A DNA stretch of 64,000 nt from Chlamydiota bacterium (GCA_012729785.1 JAAYCL010000022.1:1-64000), one strand, 5' to 3'. Counted from the stretch's first letter, positions 17,901 to 26,095 are shown. The notes: generated by a model from the letters alone, not told the origin. Translations and numbers: made by a program.

Positions 17901-18183
17901 CGCAATGGTCGGAGAGGAGGAGCTCGAGGCAGAGGCGGCGCGCGGCGCGGATCTCGTCGTCGAGGGTGACGACCTCCATCCCCTCGACGGCGGGGGTGGA
18001 GCAGGCGGGGCGGAAGCGCCGCTCCCCCTTCACCTTGACGACGCAGATCCAGCAGGAGGCGTACGGCTCGAGCTTGCGGTCATGGCAGAGCGTGGGGATA
18101 TGGACCCCCGCGCGCCTCGCGGCGTCGAGGATCGTCTCCCCCCGGCGCGCCGTTACCCCGCGTCCGTCGATCGTAAGGTGCAT
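14902..18183 (-). CDS. NuoG/GltD fusion: iron-sulfur flavoprotein subunit of a soluble NAD(P)H oxidoreductase
   Basis: A very large 1093-residue electron-transfer protein. In order: plant-type 2Fe-2S domain (C33, C44, C47, C61); Cys-rich segment beginning DHCGDC (93 onward); a GltD/NfnB-like FAD and NAD(P)H module (about 185-520; GSGPAGL near 194 and VVGGGDTAIDAA near 316); a two-cluster ferredoxin (about 610-670); a CGRCGDGC 4Fe-4S segment (about 690); and a NuoG/formate dehydrogenase-like domain to the end. At the position after NTNN where formate dehydrogenases place the metal-binding Cys or Sec, the sequence is LYPAAGA, so no molybdenum catalysis is expected. The partner genes nuoF and nuoE lie just upstream in the same operon. 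This layout recalls Stn-type electron-bifurcating transhydrogenases (inference). Confidence 0.85.
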   Translation of the reverse strand: MHLTIDGRGVTARRGETILDAARRAGVHIPTLCHDRKLEPYASCWICVVKVKGERRFRPACSTPAVEGMEVVTLDDEIRAARRLCLELLLSDHCGDCVPPCRLACPAGCDARGYLGFISQRRYGDALALVRETVPLPATIGRICPHPCEDACRRSIVDEPASICALKRFVAERAEEEPLPSTKPSTGRRVAVVGSGPAGLSAAWFLLLEGHGVTIFEARPMPGGMLRYGIPEYRLPKAVLDAEIDAIRRLGAEIRCGVRVGAEHGIRLLLAGGYDAVLVAAGAQRSRPMGIPGEALPGVLGGVDLLAAVAGGASPALGDEVVVVGGGDTAIDAARTARRLGARRVTIAYRRSREEMPATPGEIAAAEEEGVELRFLTLPIAIRQAGGRLEIDCRRMALGPPDESGRRRPVPVEGGVHTLAADRVVMAIGQSVDASVLDGSEIAPAASGLVPADAGTFETGLPGVFAAGDCVTGPDIAIAAVAAGRRAAFAIDAWLRTGAAAALPPLRSPARRNNEEVDPGDYADEPRVGRMGVCRPGARERTADFREVEATAPEEDAVREAYRCLSCGCERADDCTLRDLARDYGVEQNRFGSPPKRWQIDDRHPWIVRDPDKCIKCARCIRVCIEVQGIGAWGYVGRGLGMQVAPPFDGPLQDTDCETCGQCLTACPTGALVARRAAVRVPAPSAPTETTCGRCGDGCRVAVRTAGNLIDSVRPADDENLCEKGRFGCGGLSSGERILSPFLGRGASSRPAAWREAAEAARAGLGGVEPRRIAVFVSPRITNEEAFEAQRLARAVLNTNNLYPAAGAIFTPQLFRELGRVVSPWGPVEIEKSDAIAVVGASLVDSNRVAALSVVAARRRAARIIVVGREQTKLDRIAAENVRVPPDRFAAYGARLASLFRGAKRPAIVFTRDALPAATLRALHRLAARTGAGIVSLCAEANGQGLLDAGVSPFVLPGQRPIAAPRARRLVERESGIRVPPRPGMGRAALLAAMRRGRIRAALFLGGAVPDEDRELAKALRGVPFVLMQALERSPLTRRAHLLLPAASWAESRGTFTRCDGTALPVRPVLPPLCGYTNAEIWRLLFAHAPAAG

Positions 18184-18189
18184 CGCGTC

Positions 18190-18245
18190 CCCGTTCTGAA
18201 ATTTGAGATCTCAAATCTGAGATCCGAAATTCGAAACCCGAGATC
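18190..18245. repeat. A+T-rich degenerate repeat spacer
   Basis: A low-G+C patch inside a G+C-rich operon, made of loose repeats of GAAATTTGAGATC/GAAATTCGAAACC words. It includes a perfect 14-base palindrome TTTGAGATCTCAAA. It fills the 70-base gap between nuoF and the NuoG/GltD fusion gene. Spacers of this composition recur between genes in some environmental bacteria (recollection, not checked). It may be a dispersed intergenic repeat or an mRNA stability element. Confidence 0.6.
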
Positions 18246-18253
18246 GATACGCG

Positions 18254-20038
18254 TCACTCCGCCGCCACCGCCCCAAATTTGCACGCCTCGACGCAGAGAC
18301 CGCACCGCGTGCAACGCGCCGGGTCTATCCGGTGCAACCTCTTCGGTTCCCCCTCGATCGCCTTGGCCGGGCACAAGCGGAGGCACGCCCCGCAGCCGAT
18401 GCACGTTTCGGCGGATATCTCGTAGCGGATGAGCGCCTTGCAGCGCTTCGCCGGGCAGCGCCGGTCACGGATGTGCGCCTCGTACTCCGAACGGAAGAAG
18501 CGGAGCGTCGTGAGCACCGGATTCGGGGCCGTCTGCCCGAGGCCGCAGAGGGATGCGGTCTTCACCTTCCCCGCGAGCTCCTCGAGAAGGTCGAGGTCCT
18601 CCATCCGCCCCGTCCCCCCCGCGATCCGATTGAGGATCTCGAGCATCCGTTTCGTCCCGATGCGGCAGAAGGTGCATTTCCCGCACGACTCCGCCTGCGT
18701 GAACGACAGGAAGTAGCGGGCGATCTCCACCATGCAGCTGGACTCGTCGAGGACGATCATGCCGCCGGAGCCCATGATGGCCCCGCTCTCCTGCAGCGAC
18801 TCGTAGTCCACCGGCGTGTCGAAGAGCGCCTCCGGCAGACATCCGCCCGACGGGCCGCCGATCTGGATCGCCTTGACCGGCCGCCCCCCCGGCGCGCCGC
18901 CGCCGATGCCGAAGACGATCTCCCGCAGCGTGGTCCCCATCGGGACCTCGACCAGCCCGCCCCGGTTCACCTTCCCGGCGAGGGCGAAGACCTTCGTCCC
19001 CCGGCTCCCCGCCGTGCCGACGGCGGCGTACGCGGCGGCGCCGTGCCGGACGATCCAGGGGACGGCGGCGAGCGTCTCGACGTTGTTGATGCAGGTCGGC
19101 TTCCCCCAGAGGCCCCGCTCCGGGGGGAACGGCGGCCGGAGGCGCGGCATCCCGCGTTCGCCCTGGATGGATCGTATGAGCGCGGTCTCCTCCCCGCAGA
19201 CGAACGCCCCCGCCCCCTCCATCAGGGAGACGGTGAAATCGAAACCGGATCCGAGGATGTCGGCGCCGAGGAAGCCGCGCCGCTCGGCCTGCCGCACGGC
19301 GATGGCGAGCCGCTTCACCGCGAGCGGGTACTCCGCGCGCACGTAGACGATTCCGCGGGAGGCCCCGATCGCGTAGGCGGCGATCGCCATCCCCTCGAGG
19401 ACCGTGTGCGGGTCGCTTTCGAGAACGCTCCGGTCCATGAACGCCCCCGGGTCCCCCTCGTCCGCGTTGCAGATGAGGTACTTCTCCGTCCCCGGGGCGT
19501 TGCGCGCGGCACGCCACTTTTTCGCCGTCGGGAATCCCGCGCCGCCGCGCCCGCGGAGGCCCGACTCCTCGACGAGATGGATGAGGTCGTCCGGACGGAT
19601 CGTTTCGAGGGCGGCGGCGAGACCGGCGTAGCCGCCCCGCCGGATCGAGTCGCCGATCTTCTCGGGATCGACGAACCCGCAGTTCGCCAGGACGATTTTG
19701 CGCTGCCCCGCGAAGTAGGGGAGGGACCGAAGGTCGCTCCCCTCCGGCAGCACGAGCCATTCCCCGACCGGGACGCCGTTGGCAAGGTGCTCGTGGGCGA
19801 TGCGGGGGACGCGGTCCGCGGTCAGGTCGCCGTAGAGGAACGTTCCCCCGCCCGCCGGGGCGACCTCGGCGAGCACCTCGCGGTGGCACATCCCGACGCA
19901 GCCGGTGATCTCGACCGCGGCGTCGAGGCCGCGCGCCACGATCTCCCGGCGGAAGGCGTTGGCAACCGCCTCGGCTCCGGCGGCGATGCCGCAGGAGCTC
20001 AACCCCACGGTGATCTTGAACCGCACCCGGGGCTTCAT
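18254..20038 (-). CDS. nuoF: NuoF/HydB-like NADH-binding flavoprotein subunit
   Basis: 594 residues. The N-terminal thioredoxin-like domain (1-110) retains only three obvious cluster Cys (C16, and TGCVGMC). The NADH/FMN domain follows with GRGGAGFPTAKKW and CNADEGDPGAFMDRS. Then come an SLBB domain, the NuoF 4Fe-4S helix bundle (SCGKCTFCRIGTKR) and an added C-terminal two-cluster ferredoxin (CIGCGACLRLC, CTRCGLCVEAC). This is the architecture of HydB in bifurcating hydrogenases rather than of respiratory NuoF. The ATG at 20038 overlaps nuoE by 4 bases. It likely accepts electrons from NADH, or gives them to NAD, in the cytoplasm. Confidence 0.92.
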   Translation of the reverse strand: MKPRVRFKITVGLSSCGIAAGAEAVANAFRREIVARGLDAAVEITGCVGMCHREVLAEVAPAGGGTFLYGDLTADRVPRIAHEHLANGVPVGEWLVLPEGSDLRSLPYFAGQRKIVLANCGFVDPEKIGDSIRRGGYAGLAAALETIRPDDLIHLVEESGLRGRGGAGFPTAKKWRAARNAPGTEKYLICNADEGDPGAFMDRSVLESDPHTVLEGMAIAAYAIGASRGIVYVRAEYPLAVKRLAIAVRQAERRGFLGADILGSGFDFTVSLMEGAGAFVCGEETALIRSIQGERGMPRLRPPFPPERGLWGKPTCINNVETLAAVPWIVRHGAAAYAAVGTAGSRGTKVFALAGKVNRGGLVEVPMGTTLREIVFGIGGGAPGGRPVKAIQIGGPSGGCLPEALFDTPVDYESLQESGAIMGSGGMIVLDESSCMVEIARYFLSFTQAESCGKCTFCRIGTKRMLEILNRIAGGTGRMEDLDLLEELAGKVKTASLCGLGQTAPNPVLTTLRFFRSEYEAHIRDRRCPAKRCKALIRYEISAETCIGCGACLRLCPAKAIEGEPKRLHRIDPARCTRCGLCVEACKFGAVAAE

Positions 20039-20517
20039 CGGCACTTCTCGATCAACGCGGGAAGTTTGGCGGGGGAGAGCTTCCCGTGGACGGCGTCGTC
20101 CAGCATCACGACGGGGGAGAGGCTGCAGCAGCCCAGGCACGCGGCGTCGCGAACGGTGAGGCGCCCGTCGGGGGTCGTCTCGCCGGCCTTCACGCCCAAC
20201 AAACGCTCGACCGCCTCCGAGATCTTCTCCGCGCCCGCGACATGGCACGCAGTGCCGTGGCAGACGGTGAGCAGGTGCCTCCCCGCGGGTTTCAGACGGA
20301 ACTGCCCGTAGAAGGTCGCGACCCCGTAGACCTCCGCGGCCGAAATCCTCCGCGCCCGGGCGATGCGCCGCATCGCGGCGGCCGGGAGGAAGCCGAAGAT
20401 CCCCTGTGCCTGCTGGAGAAGCGGGATCAGGGCCCCGGGACGCTTCCCGAGGGTGGCGAGAAGGCGCCTGAAGCGGCGCTCCCGCACCGCGGCGTCGCGC
20501 TGCCGAATCGTGTGCAT
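20035..20517 (-). CDS. nuoE: NuoE/HydC-like 2Fe-2S subunit
   Basis: A 160-residue thioredoxin-fold 2Fe-2S protein of the complex I 24-kDa subunit family. The helical N terminus ends in VYGVATFYGQFRL. The cluster Cys are in CHGTAC (about residues 87-92) and CLGCC (about 127-131). Length is typical. It partners NuoF. The gene lies 19 bases downstream of the gdhA stop on the same strand, so gdhA-nuoE-nuoF-nuoG/gltD probably form one transcript. Confidence 0.93.
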   Translation of the reverse strand: MHTIRQRDAAVRERRFRRLLATLGKRPGALIPLLQQAQGIFGFLPAAAMRRIARARRISAAEVYGVATFYGQFRLKPAGRHLLTVCHGTACHVAGAEKISEAVERLLGVKAGETTPDGRLTVRDAACLGCCSLSPVVMLDDAVHGKLSPAKLPALIEKCR

Positions 20518-20536
20518 CGCCGGACTCTCCCCGCCG

Positions 20537-21790
20537 TTACGGCCAGAGGCCGCGGATCCTCATGGCGTTGCCGACCTTCCCCACCGCCAGGACGATTGCC
20601 GCGGTGCGCATGTCCACGCGATGGGTCTCCGCCGCCCGCAACACCGCGTTGAAACTTGAGACCATGATCAGGCGGAGACGCTCGTTCACCTCGTTCTCGC
20701 TCCAGAAGTACGCCTGCAGGTTCTGCACCCACTCGAAGTAGGAGACGGTGACGCCGCCGGCGTTGGCGAGGATGTCCGGCACGATGAAGACCCCGAGGTC
20801 GTGAAGGATCGGGTCCGCCTCGGGGGTCGTGGGGCCGTTCGCCGCCTCCGCGATGACGCGCGCGCGGATCCGCGGGGCGATCTCCGCGGTGATCTGCCCC
20901 TCGAGGGCGGCGGGGACGAGGAGCTCGCAGTCGAGCTCGAGGAGCTCGGCGTTCGTGACCGCGTCGGCGCCGGGGAAGCCGACCACCGAACCGGTTTGCC
21001 GCTTGTGCAGGAGGACCGCGCGCGGGTCGAGCCCGTCGGGGTTGAAGATGCCCCCCCTGGAGTCCGACAAGGCGACGATCTTCGCGTCCGCCTCGTGGAG
21101 CAGCCTCGCCGAGACCGAGCCCGCGTTGCCGAACCCCTGGACCGCGACGCGCGCCCCCTCCAGCGGGATCCCCCGGTACCTGAGCGCCTCCGCCGCGGTG
21201 AGCATCACCCCGCGCCCGGTCGCCTCCTGGCGGCCGAGCGACCCGCCGATCTCCATCGGTTTCCCGGTCACCGAGCTGATGGCGCTCCACCCCTCGGTCA
21301 TGCTGATGGTGTCCATGAACCAGGCCATGATCTGCGCGTCCGTGTAGACGTCGGGGGCGGGGATATCCTTCGTGGGGCCGATGAACGATCCGATCTCGGT
21401 CGCGTAGCGGCGCGTCAGGTGCTCGAGCTCCCGCGACGACATCGTCTTCGGGTCGCAGACCACGCCGCCCTTCGCCCCGCCGTAGGGGATGTTGACCACC
21501 GCGCACTTCCAGGTCATCCACATCGCCAGCGCCCGCATCTCGTCGAGGTCGACGCGGGGGTGGTACCGTATCCCCCCCTTCGCCGGACCGCGGATGAGGT
21601 TGTGCTGGACGCGGTAGCCGGTGAAGACGCGCGGGGTCCCGTCGTCCATCCGCATCGGGATGGAGACGGTGAGCTCGCGCTGGGGATGGCGGAGGCGTTC
21701 GTGGATGTACGGATCGAGATCGAGGATCCGCGCGGCACAGTCGAGCTGCGTGCGGGCCGCGTCCCATGCAGTGAGCGATGTCGTGTTCAA
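20537..21790 (-). CDS. gdhA: Glutamate dehydrogenase (paralogue 1)
   Basis: A 417-residue enzyme for reversible oxidative deamination of glutamate to 2-oxoglutarate. The glutamate-binding and catalytic region is complete: GPAKGGIRYHP, MTWKCAVVNIPYGGAKGGV, and the catalytic Asp in IPAPDVYTD. The dinucleotide fold shows VQGFGNAGS. The start is read as TTG at 21790 because GAAGGGA lies just upstream and the next ATG would cut into conserved sequence. It shares its operon with nuoE-nuoF-nuoG/gltD, which suggests that its NAD(P)H feeds that complex. A second copy lies at 22423-23685. Confidence 0.93.
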   Translation of the reverse strand: MNTTSLTAWDAARTQLDCAARILDLDPYIHERLRHPQRELTVSIPMRMDDGTPRVFTGYRVQHNLIRGPAKGGIRYHPRVDLDEMRALAMWMTWKCAVVNIPYGGAKGGVVCDPKTMSSRELEHLTRRYATEIGSFIGPTKDIPAPDVYTDAQIMAWFMDTISMTEGWSAISSVTGKPMEIGGSLGRQEATGRGVMLTAAEALRYRGIPLEGARVAVQGFGNAGSVSARLLHEADAKIVALSDSRGGIFNPDGLDPRAVLLHKRQTGSVVGFPGADAVTNAELLELDCELLVPAALEGQITAEIAPRIRARVIAEAANGPTTPEADPILHDLGVFIVPDILANAGGVTVSYFEWVQNLQAYFWSENEVNERLRLIMVSSFNAVLRAAETHRVDMRTAAIVLAVGKVGNAMRIRGLWP

Positions 21791-21828
21791 CGGGTCCCTT
21801 CGGGGCCTAATGCGGGGTGCATCCCAGG

Positions 21829-21857
21829 ATGATATACTATCGGCGCCTGAAAGACAA
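21829..21857 (-). promoter_or_regulatory. Promoter of gdhA-nuoEFG operon
   Basis: On the minus strand: -35 TTGTCT (21852-21857), a 17-base spacer and -10 TATCAT (21829-21834). It lies about 40 bases upstream of the TTG start of gdhA. On the plus strand the same region reads TATACT at 21833-21838, a possible -10 for the divergent phosphoesterase gene, but no matching -35 is seen for it. Confidence 0.6.
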
Positions 21858-21880
21858 GCGCGGGCGGAGAGGGGGCGTCG

Positions 21881-22366
21881 ATGAAGATCGGGCTGATCTC
21901 GGATTCGCACGAGCACATGCCGATGATCAGGCGGGCGGTCGATCTGTTCAACCGTGAAACGGTCGGGCTGGTGCTGCATGCGGGCGACATCATCTCCCCG
22001 ATCACCGCGAAGGAGTTCTCGAGGCTCGCGGCGCGGATGCGGGCCGTCTTCGGGAACAACGACGGGGACAAGCTGTTCCTGAGGGAGCGTTTCGCCCCGT
22101 TCGCGACGATCCATGAACACTGCTGGGAGGGGGAGGCGGGGGGGAGGAAACTGCTTCTGATGCACGCCCCGGACGCGCTCGCGGCGCTGGAGGCGAGCGG
22201 GGCCTACGACGTGATCGTCTACGGCCACACGCACGAGGTGGTGGTGCGGCGGACGGGAAAAACGCTCGTGGTGAACCCGGGGGAGTGCTGCGGCTGGATC
22301 ACCGGGCGCGCCACGGTCGCCCTGCTCGACACCGAGACGATGGAGGCGAAGCTCGAAACCCTCTGA
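21881..22366 (+). CDS. YfcE/MJ0936-type metallophosphoesterase
   Basis: A 161-residue single-domain calcineurin-like phosphodiesterase. The metal-binding motifs run in the usual order: ISDSHEH (residues 6-12), HAGDII (about 33-38), FGNNDGD (about 57-63), LMHAPD (about 93; most relatives read HGH here) and YGHTHE (about 113-118). The protein is probably cytoplasmic and its substrate is unknown. It stands alone between two glutamate dehydrogenase genes on the other strand. Given the missing phosphoserine phosphatase in the serine genes nearby it might be considered for that step, but nothing in the sequence shows this. Confidence 0.88.
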   Translation: MKIGLISDSHEHMPMIRRAVDLFNRETVGLVLHAGDIISPITAKEFSRLAARMRAVFGNNDGDKLFLRERFAPFATIHEHCWEGEAGGRKLLLMHAPDALAALEASGAYDVIVYGHTHEVVVRRTGKTLVVNPGECCGWITGRATVALLDTETMEAKLETL

Positions 22367-22422
22367 CGTCCGCCGCTTCTCTCCGGCCGCGGAACCGAGA
22401 TACTAGAGACGCGCAGCCGCGT

Positions 22423-23685
22423 TCAGGGCCACAGCCCCCGGTAGCAGGCCGCCTCGGCCACGCGGCTCACCCCGAGCATCATCGCCGCCGTGCGCATGTC
22501 GACCTTGTGCCGCTCCATCATCTCCACCGTCTCGGCGAACGCCCCCGTCATGATCCGGCGAAGCCGCTCGTTGACCTCCTCCTCGGTCCAGAAGTACTCC
22601 TGGAGACTCTGCACCCACTCGAAGTAGGAGACGGTGACGCCGCCCGCGTTGGCGAGGATGTCGGGCACCACCGTGATGCCGCGGCGCAGGAGGACCGCCT
22701 CGCCCGCGGAGCTGATCGGGGCGTTGGCCGCCTCGACGATGATTTTGGCGCGCACCCGCGCGGCGTTCTCCTCGGTGATCTGCCCCCCCAGTGCGGCGGG
22801 GATGAGGATGTCGCACGGCGTCTCGAGAAGCTGGGCGTTGGTGAGCGCCTTCCCCCCCGCGAACCCCTTCACCGTCCCGGTCCTCTCCGCGTGCAGGAGC
22901 AGCGCCGGGACGTCGAGCCCGGCCGGGGCGTGCACGCCGCCGTGCACGTCGCTCACTGCGACGATCTTCCCGCCGTGTTCGTGGATGATCCGGACGGAGT
23001 GCGCGCCGACGTTCCCGAACCCCTGAATCGCGAACGAGCAGCGGCTGAGCTCCGTTCCGGCATGGAGGCAGACCTGCTCGGTCACGTAGAAGACCCCGCG
23101 CGCCGTCGCCTCGATCCGCCCCTTGGAGCCCCCGAGGCAGATCGGCTTGCCCGTGACCACGCCCGGGACCGAGTGGCCGTGGTTCATGCTGAAGGTGTCC
23201 ATGATCCAGCTCATCACCTTCGGGTTCGTGTTCATGTCGGGGGCGGGGATATCCCTGTCGGGGCCGATGATGATCGCGATCTCGCTCGTGTAGCGCCGCG
23301 TCAGGTGCTCGAGCTCACGCTCGGACATCTTCGACGGGTCGCAGACCACGCCGCCCTTCGAGCCGCCGTACGGGATGTTGACGAGCGCGCACTTCCAGGT
23401 CATCAGCATCGCCAGCGCCGTGATCTCGTCCAGGTCTACCTGCGGGTGGTAGCGGATACCGCCCTTGCAGGGCCCCCGCTCCATGCTGTGCTGGACACGG
23501 TAGCCGGTGAAGACCTTGGTGTGGCCGTCGTCCATCCGGATCGGCACGGAGACGATGAGGGTTCGCTGCGGCTTCTTCAGCTTCTCGTGGATGTCCGGGT
23601 CGAGCCCGAGCTTCCCGGCGGCGTTCTCGAGCTGTTTGAGCGCCAACTCGAGCGGCCCCTGTTCGTCCTGAAGCGGCTTGTTCAT
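22423..23685 (-). CDS. gdhA: Glutamate dehydrogenase (paralogue 2)
   Basis: A 420-residue glutamate dehydrogenase, clearly related to the copy at 20537-21790 but diverged along its length. The catalytic motifs are intact (GPCKGGIRYHP, MTWKCALVNIPYGGSKGGV, IPAPDMNTN) and the nucleotide fold shows IQGFGNVGA. It begins 27 bases after serA on the same strand and probably shares the DUF1015-serA transcript. Glutamate made here would be the amino donor for SerC, encoded divergently, so a biosynthetic role is plausible for this copy (inference). Confidence 0.95.
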   Translation of the reverse strand: MNKPLQDEQGPLELALKQLENAAGKLGLDPDIHEKLKKPQRTLIVSVPIRMDDGHTKVFTGYRVQHSMERGPCKGGIRYHPQVDLDEITALAMLMTWKCALVNIPYGGSKGGVVCDPSKMSERELEHLTRRYTSEIAIIIGPDRDIPAPDMNTNPKVMSWIMDTFSMNHGHSVPGVVTGKPICLGGSKGRIEATARGVFYVTEQVCLHAGTELSRCSFAIQGFGNVGAHSVRIIHEHGGKIVAVSDVHGGVHAPAGLDVPALLLHAERTGTVKGFAGGKALTNAQLLETPCDILIPAALGGQITEENAARVRAKIIVEAANAPISSAGEAVLLRRGITVVPDILANAGGVTVSYFEWVQSLQEYFWTEEEVNERLRRIMTGAFAETVEMMERHKVDMRTAAMMLGVSRVAEAACYRGLWP

Positions 23686-23712
23686 CGTGCGCGCCCTCTC
23701 TTTGCAGGCGTC

Positions 23713-24633
23713 TTACGCCGTCAGCTTCTCGACCACGAGCGCCGCGATCTCGGTGCCCACGCGGAACTGGCCCTCGGCGGTGGAGGCGCCGATGTGCGGG
23801 GTGGCGACCACGTTCTCGAGCTTCAGGAGCGGGTTGTCGGGCGCGGGGGGCTCGACCTCGAAGACGTCGAGGGCGGCGCCGCGCACCTTGCCGCTCTGCA
23901 GCGCCTCGTAGAGGGCCGCTTCGTCCACGACCCCTCCGCGCGCGCAGTTGATGATGATGACGCCCTTCTTCATCATGGCGAACTGCTTCTCCCCGATCAG
24001 GTGCGTCGATTCCTTCGTCTTGGGGAGGTGCAGGGAGATGATGTCGGACTCTCTCAAGGTGGTCTCGAGATCGCAGGTGTCCATCAGGGGCGCCTGGACG
24101 AGAGGGGCGCAGCGGCTGGTCCGGGCGCAGGTGGTCACCCGCATCCCGAGGCCGAGGGCCCGGACGGCCATCTCCTGCCCGATGCGGCCGATGCCGATGA
24201 TGCCCAGCCGCTTGCCGTAGAGCTCCGTCCCCGCGAATTTCTTCTTCTCCCACTTGCCCGCCTTGACCGAGGCGTCGGCGGCGGGGATCTTCCGGGCGAC
24301 GGCGAAGATCAGCCCGATCGCGAGCTCGGCGACGGAGACGGAGGATGCGCGGGGGGTGTTGACCACGGGGATGCCCCGTTCCTTGGCGCAGGCGACGTCG
24401 ATGTTGTCGAGGCCGACGCCGCCGCGGGCGATGACCTGCAGCTTCCCGCCCGCCTCGATGACCTTGCGCGTGATCTTGGTCGCGCTCCGGACGATGACCG
24501 CGTGGTAGTCGCCGATGCATCCGACGAGATCGTCCTCCTTGAGGCCGGTCTTCTCGGTCACCTCGAGACCCGCGCCCTTGAGGATCGCCACCGCCTCCTT
24601 CGCCACCGGATCACAGATCAGCACCTTCTTCAT
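23713..24633 (-). CDS. serA: D-3-phosphoglycerate dehydrogenase, short form
   Basis: A 306-residue NAD-dependent D-2-hydroxyacid dehydrogenase, the first step of serine synthesis. Visible are the substrate/catalytic Arg in ARGGVGLDNID (about residues 75-85), the nucleotide motif GIIGIGRIGQE (about 146-156), the Glu in FEVEPP and the catalytic His in TPHIGASTAE. It lacks the ACT and allosteric domains found in longer SerA, so serine feedback on this protein is unlikely. The ATG at 24633 follows GAGGGGAGGAAC. It lies between DUF1015 and gdhA2, with serC divergent, which supports the serine role over other hydroxyacid dehydrogenases. Confidence 0.9.
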   Translation of the reverse strand: MKKVLICDPVAKEAVAILKGAGLEVTEKTGLKEDDLVGCIGDYHAVIVRSATKITRKVIEAGGKLQVIARGGVGLDNIDVACAKERGIPVVNTPRASSVSVAELAIGLIFAVARKIPAADASVKAGKWEKKKFAGTELYGKRLGIIGIGRIGQEMAVRALGLGMRVTTCARTSRCAPLVQAPLMDTCDLETTLRESDIISLHLPKTKESTHLIGEKQFAMMKKGVIIINCARGGVVDEAALYEALQSGKVRGAALDVFEVEPPAPDNPLLKLENVVATPHIGASTAEGQFRVGTEIAALVVEKLTA

Positions 24634-24661
24634 CCCCGTTCCTCCCCTCATGCAGGCCGCG

Positions 24662-25975
24662 TCATCGCGGCAGGTTCAACGCGTTCAGCACCAGCCCGGT
24701 GTACAGCTTCGGATAGAAATCGGTCGACTTCTGCGGCATCCGCTCGCCGTTCCCGGCGACACGGGCGACCTCCTCGGCCCGCGTCGGATTGAGAAAGACC
24801 GCCGCCTGGAATGCGCCGGTGTCCACCGCCCGCACGGCGGCGTCGGCGTACCGCTCGTAGGAGACGTGCGCCTCCTCCTCCAGTTTCCGCTTGTCGATGC
24901 CGAGGAGCGTTTCGAGGACGGCGTGGATGATGCTCACGTCGAGCCGCTTCCAGTCCGCCGAGGCGTCCGCCGGCATCGACGCGGCGACGGCCGCCTCGTC
25001 GTTGAGGCGGAGAACGGTGAAGGTTTTGCCGAGGTAGAGTCCGAAGCGGTGGTCGCCGGGGCGGTCGGTTTTCATCCCCGCAAGCAGTTCGTCAAGCCCG
25101 CCGCAGCGCTCGAGGGTGAAGAGGCGCGCGAGCCGTGCGGGGAAGGCCGCGAGCTCGTCGGGGGGGAGGTGGTGCAGCAGGCGGTGCGTGGGGAGGACGG
25201 TGAGCCCCGGGTCCTCCATCGCGACGAACGCCATGATGTGGGAGTCGAAATTCTCGTTGCCGGGCAGGCACCGCACCCCCTTCTCCCGCATCTCGCGCCG
25301 GTAGTTCAGCGCCGTCTCGTAGCGGTGGTGGCCGTCGGCGATAAAGAGCGACTTGGCCTCCATCAGCGACTGCACCTCGCGGTGCACCGCGGGATCGGTC
25401 ACGACCCAGACCCGGTGGACCACCCCGTCGTCGTCGCGCGCCTCGACGTCGGGCGGGCCGCCGGTCTTCCGGGCGAGGGCGCCGGCGACCGCCCCCTCCG
25501 GGTCGGAGTAGAGCATGAAGATCAGGCCCGACTGCACCGCGGTCGCGCGCATCAGGTTGAGGCGGTCCGCCTTGGGCCCCGCGAGGGTGCGTTCGTGCGG
25601 CATCACGCCGCCCTTCTTGAACTCCTCCAGCCCGCCGAGGGCGATGAAGCCGCGCCGGGTCTTGACGGGGCCGCCCGCGAACGAGTACTCCTGGGCGTAG
25701 ACGTACAACGCTTCCCGCTCGTCGCGGACCAGGACGCGTTCCGCGACGCACCGGTCGAAGAAGGAGCGCGCACGGGTGTACTGGTTGTCGGCGGGCGTGT
25801 CCTGCGGCGTGGTGGCGCCTTTGGAGAAGCGCACGATATGGTGCGGATGCCGCCGGTAGTAGATCTCCTGCAGTTCCGGCGTGATCTTGTCGTACGGCTC
25901 CGCGAAGACGAGGCCGGTATCCGGGACCTTCTCCGGGTTGTAGCGGTATCCCCTGAACGGATAGACAAACGCCAT
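24662..25975 (-). CDS. DUF1015 family protein
   Basis: A 437-residue cytoplasmic protein of the DUF1015 (COG4198) family. The N terminus has YPFRGYRYNPEKV and the centre has the family hallmark IADGHHRYETAL (about residues 219-230). Other conserved pieces are MPHERTL and LIFMLYSD. The biochemical role is not established. The family is often found beside serA and serC, as here, and a function in phosphoserine metabolism has been suspected from such context. The ATG at 25975 has GGGAGG in front. The gene heads a minus-strand operon with serA and gdhA2 and is divergent from serC. Confidence 0.88.
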   Translation of the reverse strand: MAFVYPFRGYRYNPEKVPDTGLVFAEPYDKITPELQEIYYRRHPHHIVRFSKGATTPQDTPADNQYTRARSFFDRCVAERVLVRDEREALYVYAQEYSFAGGPVKTRRGFIALGGLEEFKKGGVMPHERTLAGPKADRLNLMRATAVQSGLIFMLYSDPEGAVAGALARKTGGPPDVEARDDDGVVHRVWVVTDPAVHREVQSLMEAKSLFIADGHHRYETALNYRREMREKGVRCLPGNENFDSHIMAFVAMEDPGLTVLPTHRLLHHLPPDELAAFPARLARLFTLERCGGLDELLAGMKTDRPGDHRFGLYLGKTFTVLRLNDEAAVAASMPADASADWKRLDVSIIHAVLETLLGIDKRKLEEEAHVSYERYADAAVRAVDTGAFQAAVFLNPTRAEEVARVAGNGERMPQKSTDFYPKLYTGLVLNALNLPR

Positions 25976-26095
25976 CGCGACCCTCCCAGCAGATGGTGGT
26001 GACGAGGATTCTATGATAGGCGGGCGGAGCCGGCGCGTCAACCGTATTCCCCGCCCCCCGGCAACTCCCGCTGGACGGGAGGGGGGCGCTCGTAG

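Noticed and set aside
14902-18183. Formate dehydrogenase catalytic subunit
   Set aside because: The Cys/Sec metal ligand is missing and the domain is fused to GltD and NuoG-like modules.
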